Shown here one piece after another: positions 1-9,075 of a DNA stretch of 64,000 nucleotides. Origin of the DNA: CAVQBC01 sp963848415 (GTDB lineage: Bacteria > Actinomycetota > Thermoleophilia > Solirubrobacterales > Solirubrobacteraceae); assembly GCA_963848415.1 (NCBI GenBank), contig CAWKDN010000001.1:2356001-2420000 (forward strand). Direction: 5' to 3'. The number at the start of each line of letters is the position of its first letter. Position 1 is the stretch's first letter. The notes beneath the pieces were generated by a model. The model did not search any database and was not told the DNA's origin. It was given only the letters and a program-made list of their open reading frames with translations. The position numbers were made by a program, and so were the translations under genes.

Positions 1-1469
1 ACTTCGGCTTCGCCAAGGACATCCCGTTCACGCGCGGCTTCGAGATCCGGGCGGAGTTCGCCAACGCTGTCGCGATCCGGCCCGGTGCGCCGGTGCGGAT
101 CGCCGGCGTCGACGTCGGCAAGGTCGCCCGCGTGGAGCCCAAGCCGGGCTCCGACGCCGCCGTGGTCGTGCTCGCGGTGGAGGAGGAGGGGCGCCCGCTG
201 CACCTCGACGCGACCGCCAAGATCCGCCCGCGCATCTTCCTGGAGGGCAACTTCTTCGTCGACCTCGAGCCGGGCAGCCCGGGCCGGGCCGAGCTCTCCG
301 ACGGCGACGCGCTGACCGTCACCCAGACGGCGTCGCCGGTCCAGCTCGACGAGGTGCTCACCTCGCTGCAGTCCGACGCGCGCGAGGACCTCAAGGACGT
401 CCTGGACGGGATCGGGACGGCGTGGTCGAGCAACCCGAGCGCCGCCGAGGACCGCGACGCCGACCCCTCGGCCCGCGGGCAGACGGCGGCCGAGTCCTTC
501 AACGACGCCTACGACTCGATTCCCGAGGCCGAGCGCAGCATCAGCCGCGTCAACCAGGCGCTGCTCGGCGTCGAGCCCGACGCCGACCTGCAACGGCTGC
601 TGCGCGGGGGCGCGCGCACGGCCGCGGGGCTGGCGCGCAACGAGGAGCAGCTGCAGGACCTGGTGACCAACTTCAACCGCACGACAGCCGCGCTGGCCGC
701 CGAGTCCGGTGCCCTCAGCGCCTCGATCCGGCTGCTGGCGCCGACGCTCGCGAGCGCCAACCGCGCCTTCGACACGCTCAACGCCGCCTTCCCGCCGACG
801 CGCGCCTTCGCGCTGGAGATCCTGCCCGGCGTGCGCGAGACGGCGGCCACGATCGACGCCGCCTTCCCGTGGATCGAGCAGACGCGGCGGCTGGTCGCCC
901 CCGACGAGCTGCAGGGCCTCGCCCGCCGGCTCTCGCCCGCGGTGCGCGACCTCGCCCGCACGATCGACACCTCCTACGTGCTGCTGCCGGAGATCAACCG
1001 CACGGCGCGCTGCGCCAGCGACGTGCTGCTGCCGACCGGCGACATCGTCGTGCGCGACGAGTTCGAGACCGGGGTGGAGAACTACAAGGAGTTCTTCTAC
1101 GGGCTGGTCGGGCTCGCCGGCGAGGGGCAGAACTTCGACGGCAACGGGCAGTACGTGCGCTTCCAGACCGGTGGCGGCGCGAACACGATCCAGCTCGGCG
1201 GCGAGGCGCCGCAGTTCGGCAACCTGGTCGGCACGCCGCTCGGGGCGCGGCCGGGCAAGCCGCGGCGCAAGCCGCCCTACCGGCCCGACGCGCCCTGCTA
1301 CCGCCAGCAGCGCCCGGACGTCAACGGTCCCGCCGGCGCGCGCATCAGCGGCGACCGCGCGCGGTCCTCGGCCGCCACCAAGGCACGCCAGAAGCGCGAG
1401 CTCGAGGACCTGCGCGCCAAGCTGCGGCCGTTCGGCTCGCGCAGCGGCGGCGAGGGGGAGACGCCGTGA
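1..1469 (+). CDS. Mce/MlaD family protein, 5' truncated
   Basis: The frame is open from the first bases of the window, so the start lies upstream. The visible part begins inside the MlaD/Mce beta-barrel domain (motif VRIAGVDVGKV, then a basic strand and KIRPRIFLEGNFFVDL) and continues as a long helical region rich in Ala, Leu and Arg. Family members are exported, anchored at the membrane and form hexameric lipid-transfer channels or tunnels with YrbE permeases. The C-terminus is polar and basic, with a Pro-Arg-rich stretch before the stop. The stop overlaps the next mce gene by GTGA, so the genes are translationally coupled. The upstream N-terminal membrane helix is not visible. Confidence 0.9.
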   Translation, partial: FGFAKDIPFTRGFEIRAEFANAVAIRPGAPVRIAGVDVGKVARVEPKPGSDAAVVVLAVEEEGRPLHLDATAKIRPRIFLEGNFFVDLEPGSPGRAELSDGDALTVTQTASPVQLDEVLTSLQSDAREDLKDVLDGIGTAWSSNPSAAEDRDADPSARGQTAAESFNDAYDSIPEAERSISRVNQALLGVEPDADLQRLLRGGARTAAGLARNEEQLQDLVTNFNRTTAALAAESGALSASIRLLAPTLASANRAFDTLNAAFPPTRAFALEILPGVRETAATIDAAFPWIEQTRRLVAPDELQGLARRLSPAVRDLARTIDTSYVLLPEINRTARCASDVLLPTGDIVVRDEFETGVENYKEFFYGLVGLAGEGQNFDGNGQYVRFQTGGGANTIQLGGEAPQFGNLVGTPLGARPGKPRRKPPYRPDAPCYRQQRPDVNGPAGARISGDRARSSAATKARQKRELEDLRAKLRPFGSRSGGEGETP

Positions 1470-2791
1470 TCTCGGCGATCCGCAAGCACCTCGTCGACGT
1501 CGCGGCCGTGCTGGTGCTCGTCGTGGTCGCCGTCGCGGTGGCCGGCGTGGTGCTCACCAACCAGCGCCTGGCGCTGCCCGGCTGGGTGCCGTTCATCGGC
1601 CAGGACTTCTACGAGATCCAGGCCGAGATGAGCACGGCCCAGGCGGTGACCCCGGGTCAGGGGCAGACGGTCAACATCGCGGGCGTCCAGGTCGGCGAGA
1701 TCTCCGAGGTCCGGCTTCAGCGCGGGCGGGCGATCGTGACGCTGCGGATGAGGCCCGAGCACGACCGCGTCTACCGCAACGCGAGCGTGCTGCTGCGCCC
1801 GAAGACGGGGCTGAAGGACATGGTCGCCGAGCTGACCCCCGGGACCCGGGACGCCGGGCGCCTGCGCGAGGGCGGGACGATCCCGGTCTCCCAGACGCTG
1901 CCCGACGTCAACTTCGACGAGATCCTCGCCTCGCTCGACGGCGACACCCGCAGCTACCTCCAGCTGCTGCTCAGCGGCGGCGGCGAGGGGCTGCGCGGCA
2001 ACGGGCGGGCGCTGGCCAACGCGATCCGCCGCATCGAGCCGACCGCGCGCGACCTCGCCCGCATCGGGACCGCGCTCGAGCAGCGGCGCGGCAACCTCGC
2101 GCGCGTCGTGCACAACTTCTCGCTGCTGACCGAGGAGCTCGGCAACCGCGACGACGAGCTCGCGAACTTCGTGCAGAGCTCCAACGCCGTCTTCGGCACG
2201 TTCGCCGACCAGGACGAGAACCTGCGCGCGACCGTGCGGGCGCTGCCGCCGGCGCTGGCCGAGACCACCGCGGCGCTCGACGAGGTCGACCGGATGGCCG
2301 CGGAGCTCGGCCCGACGCTCGAGGCGCTGCGCCCCGGCGCCCGCGCGCTCGGGCCCTCGCTGCAGCAGACGCGGCCGTTCCTGCGCACCACCACGCCGGT
2401 CATCCGCGACGAGATCCGGCCCTTCACCCGCGCCGCACTGCCGCTCGCCACCGAGATCCGCCCGGCGGCGCGCGACCTCGCCGCCGCCACGCCCGAGCTC
2501 GGGCGCGCCTTCGGGGTCGTCAACCGGGTCCTCAACACGCTCGCGCACAACCCGCGCGGCAACGAGGAGGGCTACCTGTTCTGGCTCTCCTGGCTCAACC
2601 ACCTCGGCGGGACGCTGTTCTCCACCCAGGACGCCCAGGGGCCGATCCGCCAGGGCGTGATCACCCTGGGCTGCAGCGAGCTCTCGATCCTCGGCAACGT
2701 CGCGCTGGGCAATCCCGCGCTCGGGACGCTCGTCGGGCTGCTCAACGCGCCCAAGCTCACCGACGTCTGCACCCCGGCGGCGGGCGGCTGA
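1466..2791 (+). CDS. Mce/MlaD family protein
   Basis: 441 residues from a GTG start that overlaps the previous stop (GTGA). One N-terminal membrane helix (about residues 9-28, Val/Ala-rich) is followed by the MlaD domain with VNIAGVQVGEISEV and RPKTGLKDMVAELTPG, then a long alpha-helical region (about 150-400) ending in a Cys-containing tail. This is the standard Mce layout: anchor, beta-barrel, helical channel segment. It acts outside the cytoplasmic membrane in lipid or hydrophobic-substrate uptake, known for the family but not shown for this protein. The stop overlaps the next ATG by one base (TGATG). Confidence 0.92.
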   Translation: MISAIRKHLVDVAAVLVLVVVAVAVAGVVLTNQRLALPGWVPFIGQDFYEIQAEMSTAQAVTPGQGQTVNIAGVQVGEISEVRLQRGRAIVTLRMRPEHDRVYRNASVLLRPKTGLKDMVAELTPGTRDAGRLREGGTIPVSQTLPDVNFDEILASLDGDTRSYLQLLLSGGGEGLRGNGRALANAIRRIEPTARDLARIGTALEQRRGNLARVVHNFSLLTEELGNRDDELANFVQSSNAVFGTFADQDENLRATVRALPPALAETTAALDEVDRMAAELGPTLEALRPGARALGPSLQQTRPFLRTTTPVIRDEIRPFTRAALPLATEIRPAARDLAAATPELGRAFGVVNRVLNTLAHNPRGNEEGYLFWLSWLNHLGGTLFSTQDAQGPIRQGVITLGCSELSILGNVALGNPALGTLVGLLNAPKLTDVCTPAAGG

Positions 2792-4299
2792 TGCAGAAGT
2801 CCGCCCCCTCGGCCGCCCGCATCGCCGCGATGGTCGTCTTCACCCTGTCCTGCTTCGGGCTGCTGCTCTTCCTGTGGATCGCCTTCGGCGGGCCGATCCC
2901 CTTCAAGCCGCAGGGCTACCGCTTCACGACGTCCTTCTCGGAGGCGGGCCAGCTCGCCGCCGAGGGCGACGTGCGGATCTCCGGCGTGCCCGTCGGCAAG
3001 GTCAAGGAGATCGAGCTCGACGCGGGCACCGGCCGGTCGGTCGTGACGATCCAGCTCGAGGGCCGCTACGCGCCGCTGCCCTCCGACGCGCGCGCGATCC
3101 TGCGCCAGAAGACGCTGCTGGGAGAGACCTACGTGGAGCTCAGCCCGGGCAGCCCGCGGGCGCCCAAGATCCGCGAGAACGGCGCGCTGGCCGCCGGCCA
3201 GGTGTCAGAGACGGTCGAGCTCGACGAGGTGCTGCGCACGCTGGACCCGCGCACCCGGCGCGCGTTTCAGTCCTGGATGCAGACCCAGGCCCAGGCGGTC
3301 GACGGGCGCGGGCGCGACATCAACGACGCGTTGGGCAACCTCGCCCCGTTCGCCGAGGACGCCGCAACGCTGGTCGACGTGCTCAACCGCCAGGAGGGCG
3401 CGCTGCAGCGGCTGGTGAGCAACACCGGCGAGGTCTTCGGGGCGCTGTCGGAGCGCGACGGCCAGCTGCGCGACCTGATCGAGAACTCAAACCGCGTGTT
3501 CGCGACCACGGCGGCCCGCAACCGCGAGCTGCAGCGGGCCTTCGTGGCGCTGCCGACCTTCGAGCGCGAGTCGCGCCAGACGATCGAGCGGCTGACCGAG
3601 TTCGCGGGCGACACCGATCCGCTGGTCACCCAGCTGCGGCCGGCGGCCCGCGAGCTCGGCCCGACGCTGGACCAGCTGGCCGAACTGGCCCCCGACCTCG
3701 AGGGCTTCTTCCGCGAGCTCGACCCGCTGATCACCGCGTCGCGCACCGGCTTCCCGGCCGCCGAGCAGGTGCTCGAGGACGCCCGGCCCCTGCTCGCCCA
3801 GGCCGATCCGTCGCTGCGCGAGGTGATCCCGATCCTCGACTTCATCGCCCCCTACAAGCGCGAGCTGACCGCCTTCCTGGGCAACGTCGCCGCCTCCACG
3901 CAGGCGAGGACCGGCGAGGGCGAGCCCCATTACCTGCGCACGACCAACCCGCTGAGCCCCGAGAACCTTGCCGTCTATCCGCGGCGGCTGAGCACCAACC
4001 GTCCCAACGCGTACGCCAAGCCGGGCCAGTTCGACCGGCTCCGGCAGGGGATGCTCAGCTACGAGACGCGCCAGTGCGACGGGCGCCCGACGCCGGCGTT
4101 GACCAACGAGCCGGCGCCGGGCGGCGACGCGCCGTTCGCGCCGCTGGACCCGCAGCTCTTCGCCCAGGTCGGCCAGTACGCCTTCTCCGGGCTGAGCGGC
4201 GGGGTCGTGCCGGCGCCGGCCTGCCGCCAGCAGGGAAACTTCGACGTCAGCGGCCGGCAGACCCGCTACCCGCAGGTCACGGCGCTCCCGCCCGGCTGA
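2791..4299 (+). CDS. Mce/MlaD family protein
   Basis: 502 residues, ATG overlapping the preceding stop. An N-terminal helix (about 12-32) precedes the MlaD domain (VRISGVPVGKVKEIEL; ILRQKTLLGETYVELSPG). A long helical segment follows, and a C-terminal region of about 110 residues carries two Cys (QCDGRPTP and PACRQQG) that could form an exported disulfide. It is the third consecutive Mce subunit here; mce operons usually have four to six, so the permease genes and earlier subunits are probably upstream of the window. The MMPL transporter starts 4 bases after its stop. Confidence 0.92.
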   Translation: MQKSAPSAARIAAMVVFTLSCFGLLLFLWIAFGGPIPFKPQGYRFTTSFSEAGQLAAEGDVRISGVPVGKVKEIELDAGTGRSVVTIQLEGRYAPLPSDARAILRQKTLLGETYVELSPGSPRAPKIRENGALAAGQVSETVELDEVLRTLDPRTRRAFQSWMQTQAQAVDGRGRDINDALGNLAPFAEDAATLVDVLNRQEGALQRLVSNTGEVFGALSERDGQLRDLIENSNRVFATTAARNRELQRAFVALPTFERESRQTIERLTEFAGDTDPLVTQLRPAARELGPTLDQLAELAPDLEGFFRELDPLITASRTGFPAAEQVLEDARPLLAQADPSLREVIPILDFIAPYKRELTAFLGNVAASTQARTGEGEPHYLRTTNPLSPENLAVYPRRLSTNRPNAYAKPGQFDRLRQGMLSYETRQCDGRPTPALTNEPAPGGDAPFAPLDPQLFAQVGQYAFSGLSGGVVPAPACRQQGNFDVSGRQTRYPQVTALPPG

Positions 4300-4303
4300 C
4301 CGG

Positions 4304-6940
4304 ATGTCGCGGCGACTGGAATCGATCGTCCGGGCCGCCGCGCGCCGGCCCGGGCGCGTGCTGGCGCTCGTGGCGCTCGTCGTCGGGCTCGGCGCCGCGC
4401 TGGCGGTGCTGCGGCTGGAGCCCAGCGCCGCGACGCGCGCGCTGACCGGCCAGGGCTCCGACGCCGCGCAGGCCACCGAGCGCTACCGCGCGCGCTTCGG
4501 CGATCACGCCGTCGTCGTGCTGGTCCGCGGCGACGTGCCGCGGCTCGTGCTGACCGGCAACCTCAGCCGCCTGCTCGGGCTCGAGGGCTGCCTGTCGGGC
4601 AACGCGCCGCGCGGGGCCCCGGTGCCGGGCGGCGCGCGCTCGCCGTGCGCGGCGCTCAGCCGCGACCGGCCGGTGCAGGTGGTCTACGGCCCGGGGACGT
4701 TCATCAACTCGGCGGTCGGCGAGGTCCAGGACCAGCTCGCCGTGCGCGTCCGCGCCCAGCAGGCCGAGGCCGCCCGCAAGGCCGCGGCGGCGCGGCGGCT
4801 GGCCGCCCGCCGCGGCCTGCCGCCGGCCGAGCAGCGGCGCCTGGCGGCCGCCGCGCGCGAGCTCGTCCAGGCGCGCTTCGTGCGCGACCTGCTGGCGCTC
4901 AACGTCCGCTACGGGCTCGGCCTGACGGGCGCGCCGCGGCTGGACGACGCGGACTTCGTCTCGGCGCTCGTGTTCGACCCCGCGCGCGGGGCGAGCACGC
5001 CGAAGTCCCGCTTCGCCTACCTGTTCCCGACCGCGTCCTCGGCGGCGATCCAGGTGCGGCTGAAGCCCGGGCTCTCCGACGGCGAGCGCCGGCGGGCGAT
5101 CGAGGACGTCCGGGCCGCGGTGGCCATGCCCGAGTGGCGCCTGGACGGCGCGGACTACACGGTGACCGGCGTGCCGGTGCTCGCCGACGACCTCGCCGGC
5201 GCGCTCGCCGACTCGCTGCTCGACCTGCTCGCTGTGGCCGTCGTGGTGATGGCGCTGGTGCTCGCAGTGGTCTTCCGCGCGCGGCGCCGGCTGGTGCCGC
5301 TCGTCGTCGCGCTCGGGGCAGTGGCGATCACCTTCGGGGCGATGGGGCTGCTCGGGGCCCCGCTGACGATGGCGGCGATCGCCGCCCTGCCCGTGCTGCT
5401 CGGCCTCGCGGTCGACTACGCGATCCAGTTCCAGGCGCGCGTGGCCGAGGGACAGGCGCAGGGCCTCGGGGTGCAGGCCGCCGCGGTCCGGGCGGCGCGC
5501 GTGGGCGCGCCCGCGATCGCCGTCGCCGCGCTCGCGACCGCCGTCGGCTTCGCCGTGCTGGTGCTCTCGCCGGTGCCGATGGTGCGCGGCTTCGGGGCGC
5601 TGCTGGTCGGCGGCGTCCTGGGCGCCTTCCTGCTGGCGCTCACCGCCGGCACGGCCGCGCTGGCGCTGGGCGGGGGCCACCCGCGGACGCGCCGCGGGCC
5701 GGCGGCGCGCTCGCTGCGCGGCGCCGAGGAGCTGCTGGGCGCCGCCGGACGGCGGCTGCGGCGTCCGGGCGGCGCGGCCCTGCGGCTCGCTGTGCAACGG
5801 CCCGTCGTCGTGCTGGCCGCCGGGCTCGCGCTGGCCGTCGCCGGCTGGGCGGCCGACGCCCGCGCGCCGGTGCTCTCCGACCTGCGCGAGCTGGTCCCGC
5901 GCGACCTGCGCGCGCTGCGCGACCTCGACACGCTGCAGCGCACGACCGGCGTGGCGGGCGAGGTGGACGTGGTGGTCGAGGGCCGCGACCTGACCGATCC
6001 GAAGGTGGTGGCCTGGATGCGCGACTACCAGACCGAGCTGCTCGGGCGCTTCGGCTACTCGGCGGAGAACGGCTGCGGGCGCGCGGCGCTGTGCCCGGCG
6101 CTGTCGCTGCCCGACCTCTTTCGCACCCAGCGCGCGTCGGCCGACCGTCGGCGCATCCGGGCGCTGCTGGACGCCGTGCCGCCCTACTTCTCCCAGGCCG
6201 TGATCACGCGCGACCGCCGGACGGCCAACCTCGGCTTCGGGATCCGGCTGATGTCGCTCGAGCGCCAGCAGGCGGTGATCGAGGTGATGCGCGAGCGGCT
6301 GCGCCCGCCGCCCGGCGTGCGTGCGCGCGTCGGCGGCCTGCCCGTGCTGGCGGCCGAGGCCAACGCGGCGCTGAGCTCGCCGCTGCGCCGGCTGCTGACC
6401 GTGCTGGCCGGGCTGCTGGCCGTCGGGCTGGCGCTGCTGGCCGCTTACCGCCGCTGGGAGCGCGCGTGGGTGCCGCTCGTGCCGGTCGTGCTCGCCACGG
6501 GCTGGTCCGGGCTGGTGCTCTTCGCGCTCGGCGTGCCGCTGAACCCGCTGTCGGCCGCGCTGGGAGCGCTGGTGATCGCGATCGCGACGGAGTTCTCGGT
6601 GCTGCTGTGCGCCCGCTTCTGGGCCGAGGCGCGGACGGGCACGGTCGAAGCCGCCCTGCGGCGCACCTACCGCTCGACGGGGACGGCGGTGCTGGCCTCG
6701 GGGACGACGGTGCTGGCGGGCTTCGCCGTGCTGGCCTTCTCCGACGTGCGGATGCTGCGCGACTTCGGGATCGTCACGGTCGTGGGCCTGGCCGTCTCCC
6801 TGCTCGGGGTCATCGCTGTGCTGCCCTCCGTGATCGTGCTCGCGGCGCGGCGCGGGGAACGACGCCCGCGCGCGGCGCCGCCCGCCCCGGTGCAGCGCCG
6901 TCCCGCCGCCGCGACCGAGCGGGAGGCGGCGGTGCGGTGA
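4304..6940 (+). CDS. MMPL/RND family transporter (HAE3-like)
   Basis: 878 residues. The layout is that of RND/MMPL proteins: helix near 19-37, a large external domain (about 45-300), a cluster of helices (about 305-460), a second starting helix (about 505-520), a second external domain and a last helix cluster (about 700-850). The motif GLAVDYAIQFQAR in the first membrane cluster matches the proton-relay region of MMPL proteins, and the second cluster has IAIATEFSVLLCARFW. These proteins export lipids or hydrophobic compounds using proton motive force. Placement directly behind mce genes suggests a shared lipid substrate (inference). The C-terminus is Pro/Ala/Arg-rich, and the stop overlaps the next GTG. 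Confidence 0.9.
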   Translation: MSRRLESIVRAAARRPGRVLALVALVVGLGAALAVLRLEPSAATRALTGQGSDAAQATERYRARFGDHAVVVLVRGDVPRLVLTGNLSRLLGLEGCLSGNAPRGAPVPGGARSPCAALSRDRPVQVVYGPGTFINSAVGEVQDQLAVRVRAQQAEAARKAAAARRLAARRGLPPAEQRRLAAAARELVQARFVRDLLALNVRYGLGLTGAPRLDDADFVSALVFDPARGASTPKSRFAYLFPTASSAAIQVRLKPGLSDGERRRAIEDVRAAVAMPEWRLDGADYTVTGVPVLADDLAGALADSLLDLLAVAVVVMALVLAVVFRARRRLVPLVVALGAVAITFGAMGLLGAPLTMAAIAALPVLLGLAVDYAIQFQARVAEGQAQGLGVQAAAVRAARVGAPAIAVAALATAVGFAVLVLSPVPMVRGFGALLVGGVLGAFLLALTAGTAALALGGGHPRTRRGPAARSLRGAEELLGAAGRRLRRPGGAALRLAVQRPVVVLAAGLALAVAGWAADARAPVLSDLRELVPRDLRALRDLDTLQRTTGVAGEVDVVVEGRDLTDPKVVAWMRDYQTELLGRFGYSAENGCGRAALCPALSLPDLFRTQRASADRRRIRALLDAVPPYFSQAVITRDRRTANLGFGIRLMSLERQQAVIEVMRERLRPPPGVRARVGGLPVLAAEANAALSSPLRRLLTVLAGLLAVGLALLAAYRRWERAWVPLVPVVLATGWSGLVLFALGVPLNPLSAALGALVIAIATEFSVLLCARFWAEARTGTVEAALRRTYRSTGTAVLASGTTVLAGFAVLAFSDVRMLRDFGIVTVVGLAVSLLGVIAVLPSVIVLAARRGERRPRAAPPAPVQRRPAAATEREAAVR

Positions 6941-7575
6941 ACGAGGCGCCGCGGGCCGGAGCGGTGGAGCCGGCGTTGGCGGCGGAGTTCCCGGGGCTCG
7001 GGGTGCTCGCGGTGACCGTCCCCGGCTCGCCGGTGCGCAGCTCCGAGGGTGTCCGTGAGCGGCTCCGGCGGCTCTCGGACGGCTTCCGCGGCGCCGACGC
7101 GGTGGCGCTGCGGAGCCGGCCGGTGCCGCAGGCCTATCGCGGCTTCTTCCGCGGCGTCGGCCTCGATCCCGACGCCGAGCGCACGCCCGTCGAGGCGCTC
7201 GTGCTCGAGCGGATGCTCACGGGCGCCTGGGCCCCGCGCGACGCCGTCTCCGACGCCGTGCGGATCGCCATCGTCGAGACCGGCGTCGCGGTGCTGGCGC
7301 TCGACGCCGACTCAGTCGCCGGCGTGCCGGGCGTGCGGCAGGCGGCCGCCGGCGAGCCGCTCGACGGCGCCCCGCTGCCGGCCGGGCGGCTGGTGCTCGC
7401 GGACGCCCGCGTGGCGGTCGCCGCGCTCTTCGGCCCGGTGGCCGCGGCGTGCGCGGTGCATCGCGGGACGACCTCGGTGTTGCTCGTCGCCGTCGTGGTG
7501 CCCGGGGTGCCGGCGCTGTTCGCCGAGGAGGCGCTGTGGGTTGCGGGCGAGGTGGTGGCGTCGTCCGGCCCGTGA
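6937..7575 (+). CDS. B3/B4 domain protein
   Basis: 212 residues from a GTG overlapping the transporter stop (GTGA). It resembles the B3/B4 domain of phenylalanyl-tRNA synthetase beta chain found as a stand-alone protein (COG3382 type): conserved VPQAYRGFFRGVGLDP, then a conserved TPVEALVLERML stretch and a later DSVAGVPGVRQA segment. Stand-alone members are suspected to edit or bind aminoacyl-tRNA or related nucleic acid, but their role is not well established. No membrane segment or signal is seen. The tight overlap implies co-translation with the transporter, which is functionally unexpected. Confidence 0.75.
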   Translation: MNEAPRAGAVEPALAAEFPGLGVLAVTVPGSPVRSSEGVRERLRRLSDGFRGADAVALRSRPVPQAYRGFFRGVGLDPDAERTPVEALVLERMLTGAWAPRDAVSDAVRIAIVETGVAVLALDADSVAGVPGVRQAAAGEPLDGAPLPAGRLVLADARVAVAALFGPVAAACAVHRGTTSVLLVAVVVPGVPALFAEEALWVAGEVVASSGP

Positions 7576-7597
7576 GCCCGTACGATGACGACCGAGG

Positions 7598-9016
7598 ATG
7601 GGACGCCCACTACCGGCACTGGCGATGGCGCTCCTGCTCCTCGCCGTGCTCCCCGCGGCGGCCTCGGCCGAGCGGCTGACGTACCGCTACGGGCCGATCG
7701 CCATCACCCCCGGGCAGAACACGATCGAGTTCGAGCCCAACGAGCTCAAGCCGCCGGTCGACGGCTACATCACGTCGTTCAAGCCGGACCTCACCTACGC
7801 CGACGGCAGCATCCCGCGCGTGGACGTCATCCACCTCCACCACGGCGTGTGGATCTCCAACGGCGCGCCCCAGTTCGCCGCCGGGGAGGAGAAGACCCGG
7901 CTCGCGGCCCCGCCCGGCTACGGCTGGCGCTACGACACCGAGGACCGCTGGATCATGAACCACATGATCCACAACCTCACGCCGACCAGGGCCGAGGTCT
8001 ACATCACCTACGAGCTCGAGTTCACCCCGGCGGCAGCGCCCGCGGCGAGCGCGATCCGCCCGGTGCGCACGGTGTGGATGGACGTGATGGGCCTGAAGGC
8101 TTACCCGGTGTTCGACGCGCTCCAGGGCACGGGCGGGCGCGACGGGCGCTTCACCTACCCGGACGAGCGGCGCTCGGCGCGCGCCGCCGGGCGCAACCGC
8201 TGGGTCGTCGACCAGGACGGCGTGCTCGTGGCGACCGCCGGCCACCTGCACCCGGGCGGCCTCTACACCGACCTCGAGCTGACCCGCGGCGGGCGCACGG
8301 TCCGGCTCTTCCGCTCGCAGGCGAAGTACTTCGAGCCGGCCGGCGCGGTCTCCTGGGACGTCGCCATGACGGTGACCCCGCCGCAGTGGCGCGCGGGCGT
8401 GCGCAAGGGCGACGTGCTCAACGTCTCGGCGACCTACGACACGAAGCGGGCGTCGTGGTACGAGTCGATGGGGATCATGCCGGTCGCCTTCGACGCCGGC
8501 GGCAGCGGCCCGGACCCGTTCACGACGGACGTCGACGTCCCGGGGCGCACCACCCACGGCCACCTGGCCGAGAACGACAACCACGGCGGCGGCCCGTTCG
8601 GCCTGCCCGACCCGTTCCGCCTGCCCTCGGGCCCGCGGCCGTCCGGCGGGCGGGTGGAGATCGCCGGCTTCCTCTACGGCCGCGGCGACCTCAACCGCGT
8701 CGGGCGCACCGGCCGGCCGCCCACCGTGCGCGCCGGGCGCTCGCTGACCTTCGTCAACCGCGACGCGGGCCGGCGCGACGTGATGCACACCATCACCGCC
8801 TGCAAGGCGCCGTGCAACCGCCGGACCGGCATCGCCTACCCGCTGGCCGACGGCCCGGTCCGCTTCGACTCCGGCAACCTCGGCACCGGGCCGCGCGGGT
8901 TCACGGCGGCGTCGAACCGCATCAGCTGGAAGACGCCGCGCTCGCTGCGGCGCGGTACCTACACCTACTTCTGCCGCGTGCACCCGTTCATGCGCGGGGC
9001 GTTCCGCGTGGGGTAG
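7598..9016 (+). CDS. secreted PHM-like copper oxygenase with C-terminal cupredoxin
   Basis: 472 residues with a signal peptide (about 1-24, cleavage near AASA). The N-terminal 300 residues carry, in order, His pair H81-H82 (LHHG), H125 (MIHN), HxH at 216-218 (GHLHPGG) and Met 291/294 (YESMGIMPV). That is the ligand order of the two copper sites of peptidylglycine alpha-hydroxylating monooxygenase (CuH: HH and H; CuM: HxH and M). The C-terminal 110 residues look like a type 1 copper domain with H397 (VMHTI), C459, H462 and M465 (FCRVHPFM). A monooxygenase fused to its own electron carrier is the inferred role; the substrate is unknown. It faces the LAL regulator gene tail to tail. Confidence 0.72.
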   Translation: MGRPLPALAMALLLLAVLPAAASAERLTYRYGPIAITPGQNTIEFEPNELKPPVDGYITSFKPDLTYADGSIPRVDVIHLHHGVWISNGAPQFAAGEEKTRLAAPPGYGWRYDTEDRWIMNHMIHNLTPTRAEVYITYELEFTPAAAPAASAIRPVRTVWMDVMGLKAYPVFDALQGTGGRDGRFTYPDERRSARAAGRNRWVVDQDGVLVATAGHLHPGGLYTDLELTRGGRTVRLFRSQAKYFEPAGAVSWDVAMTVTPPQWRAGVRKGDVLNVSATYDTKRASWYESMGIMPVAFDAGGSGPDPFTTDVDVPGRTTHGHLAENDNHGGGPFGLPDPFRLPSGPRPSGGRVEIAGFLYGRGDLNRVGRTGRPPTVRAGRSLTFVNRDAGRRDVMHTITACKAPCNRRTGIAYPLADGPVRFDSGNLGTGPRGFTAASNRISWKTPRSLRRGTYTYFCRVHPFMRGAFRVG

Positions 9017-9075
9017 CAACGGCGCGGAAGGGGTCGTAGGCGCTAGCGGGTTGGCGAGCCGTCTGCGCCTTGCGG

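Noticed and set aside
709..4299. Very long open frame spanning two mce genes
   Set aside because: Only the part from 2791 has Mce sequence; the rest is an Arg/Pro/Ala-rich shadow of the preceding genes, as expected at this GC content.
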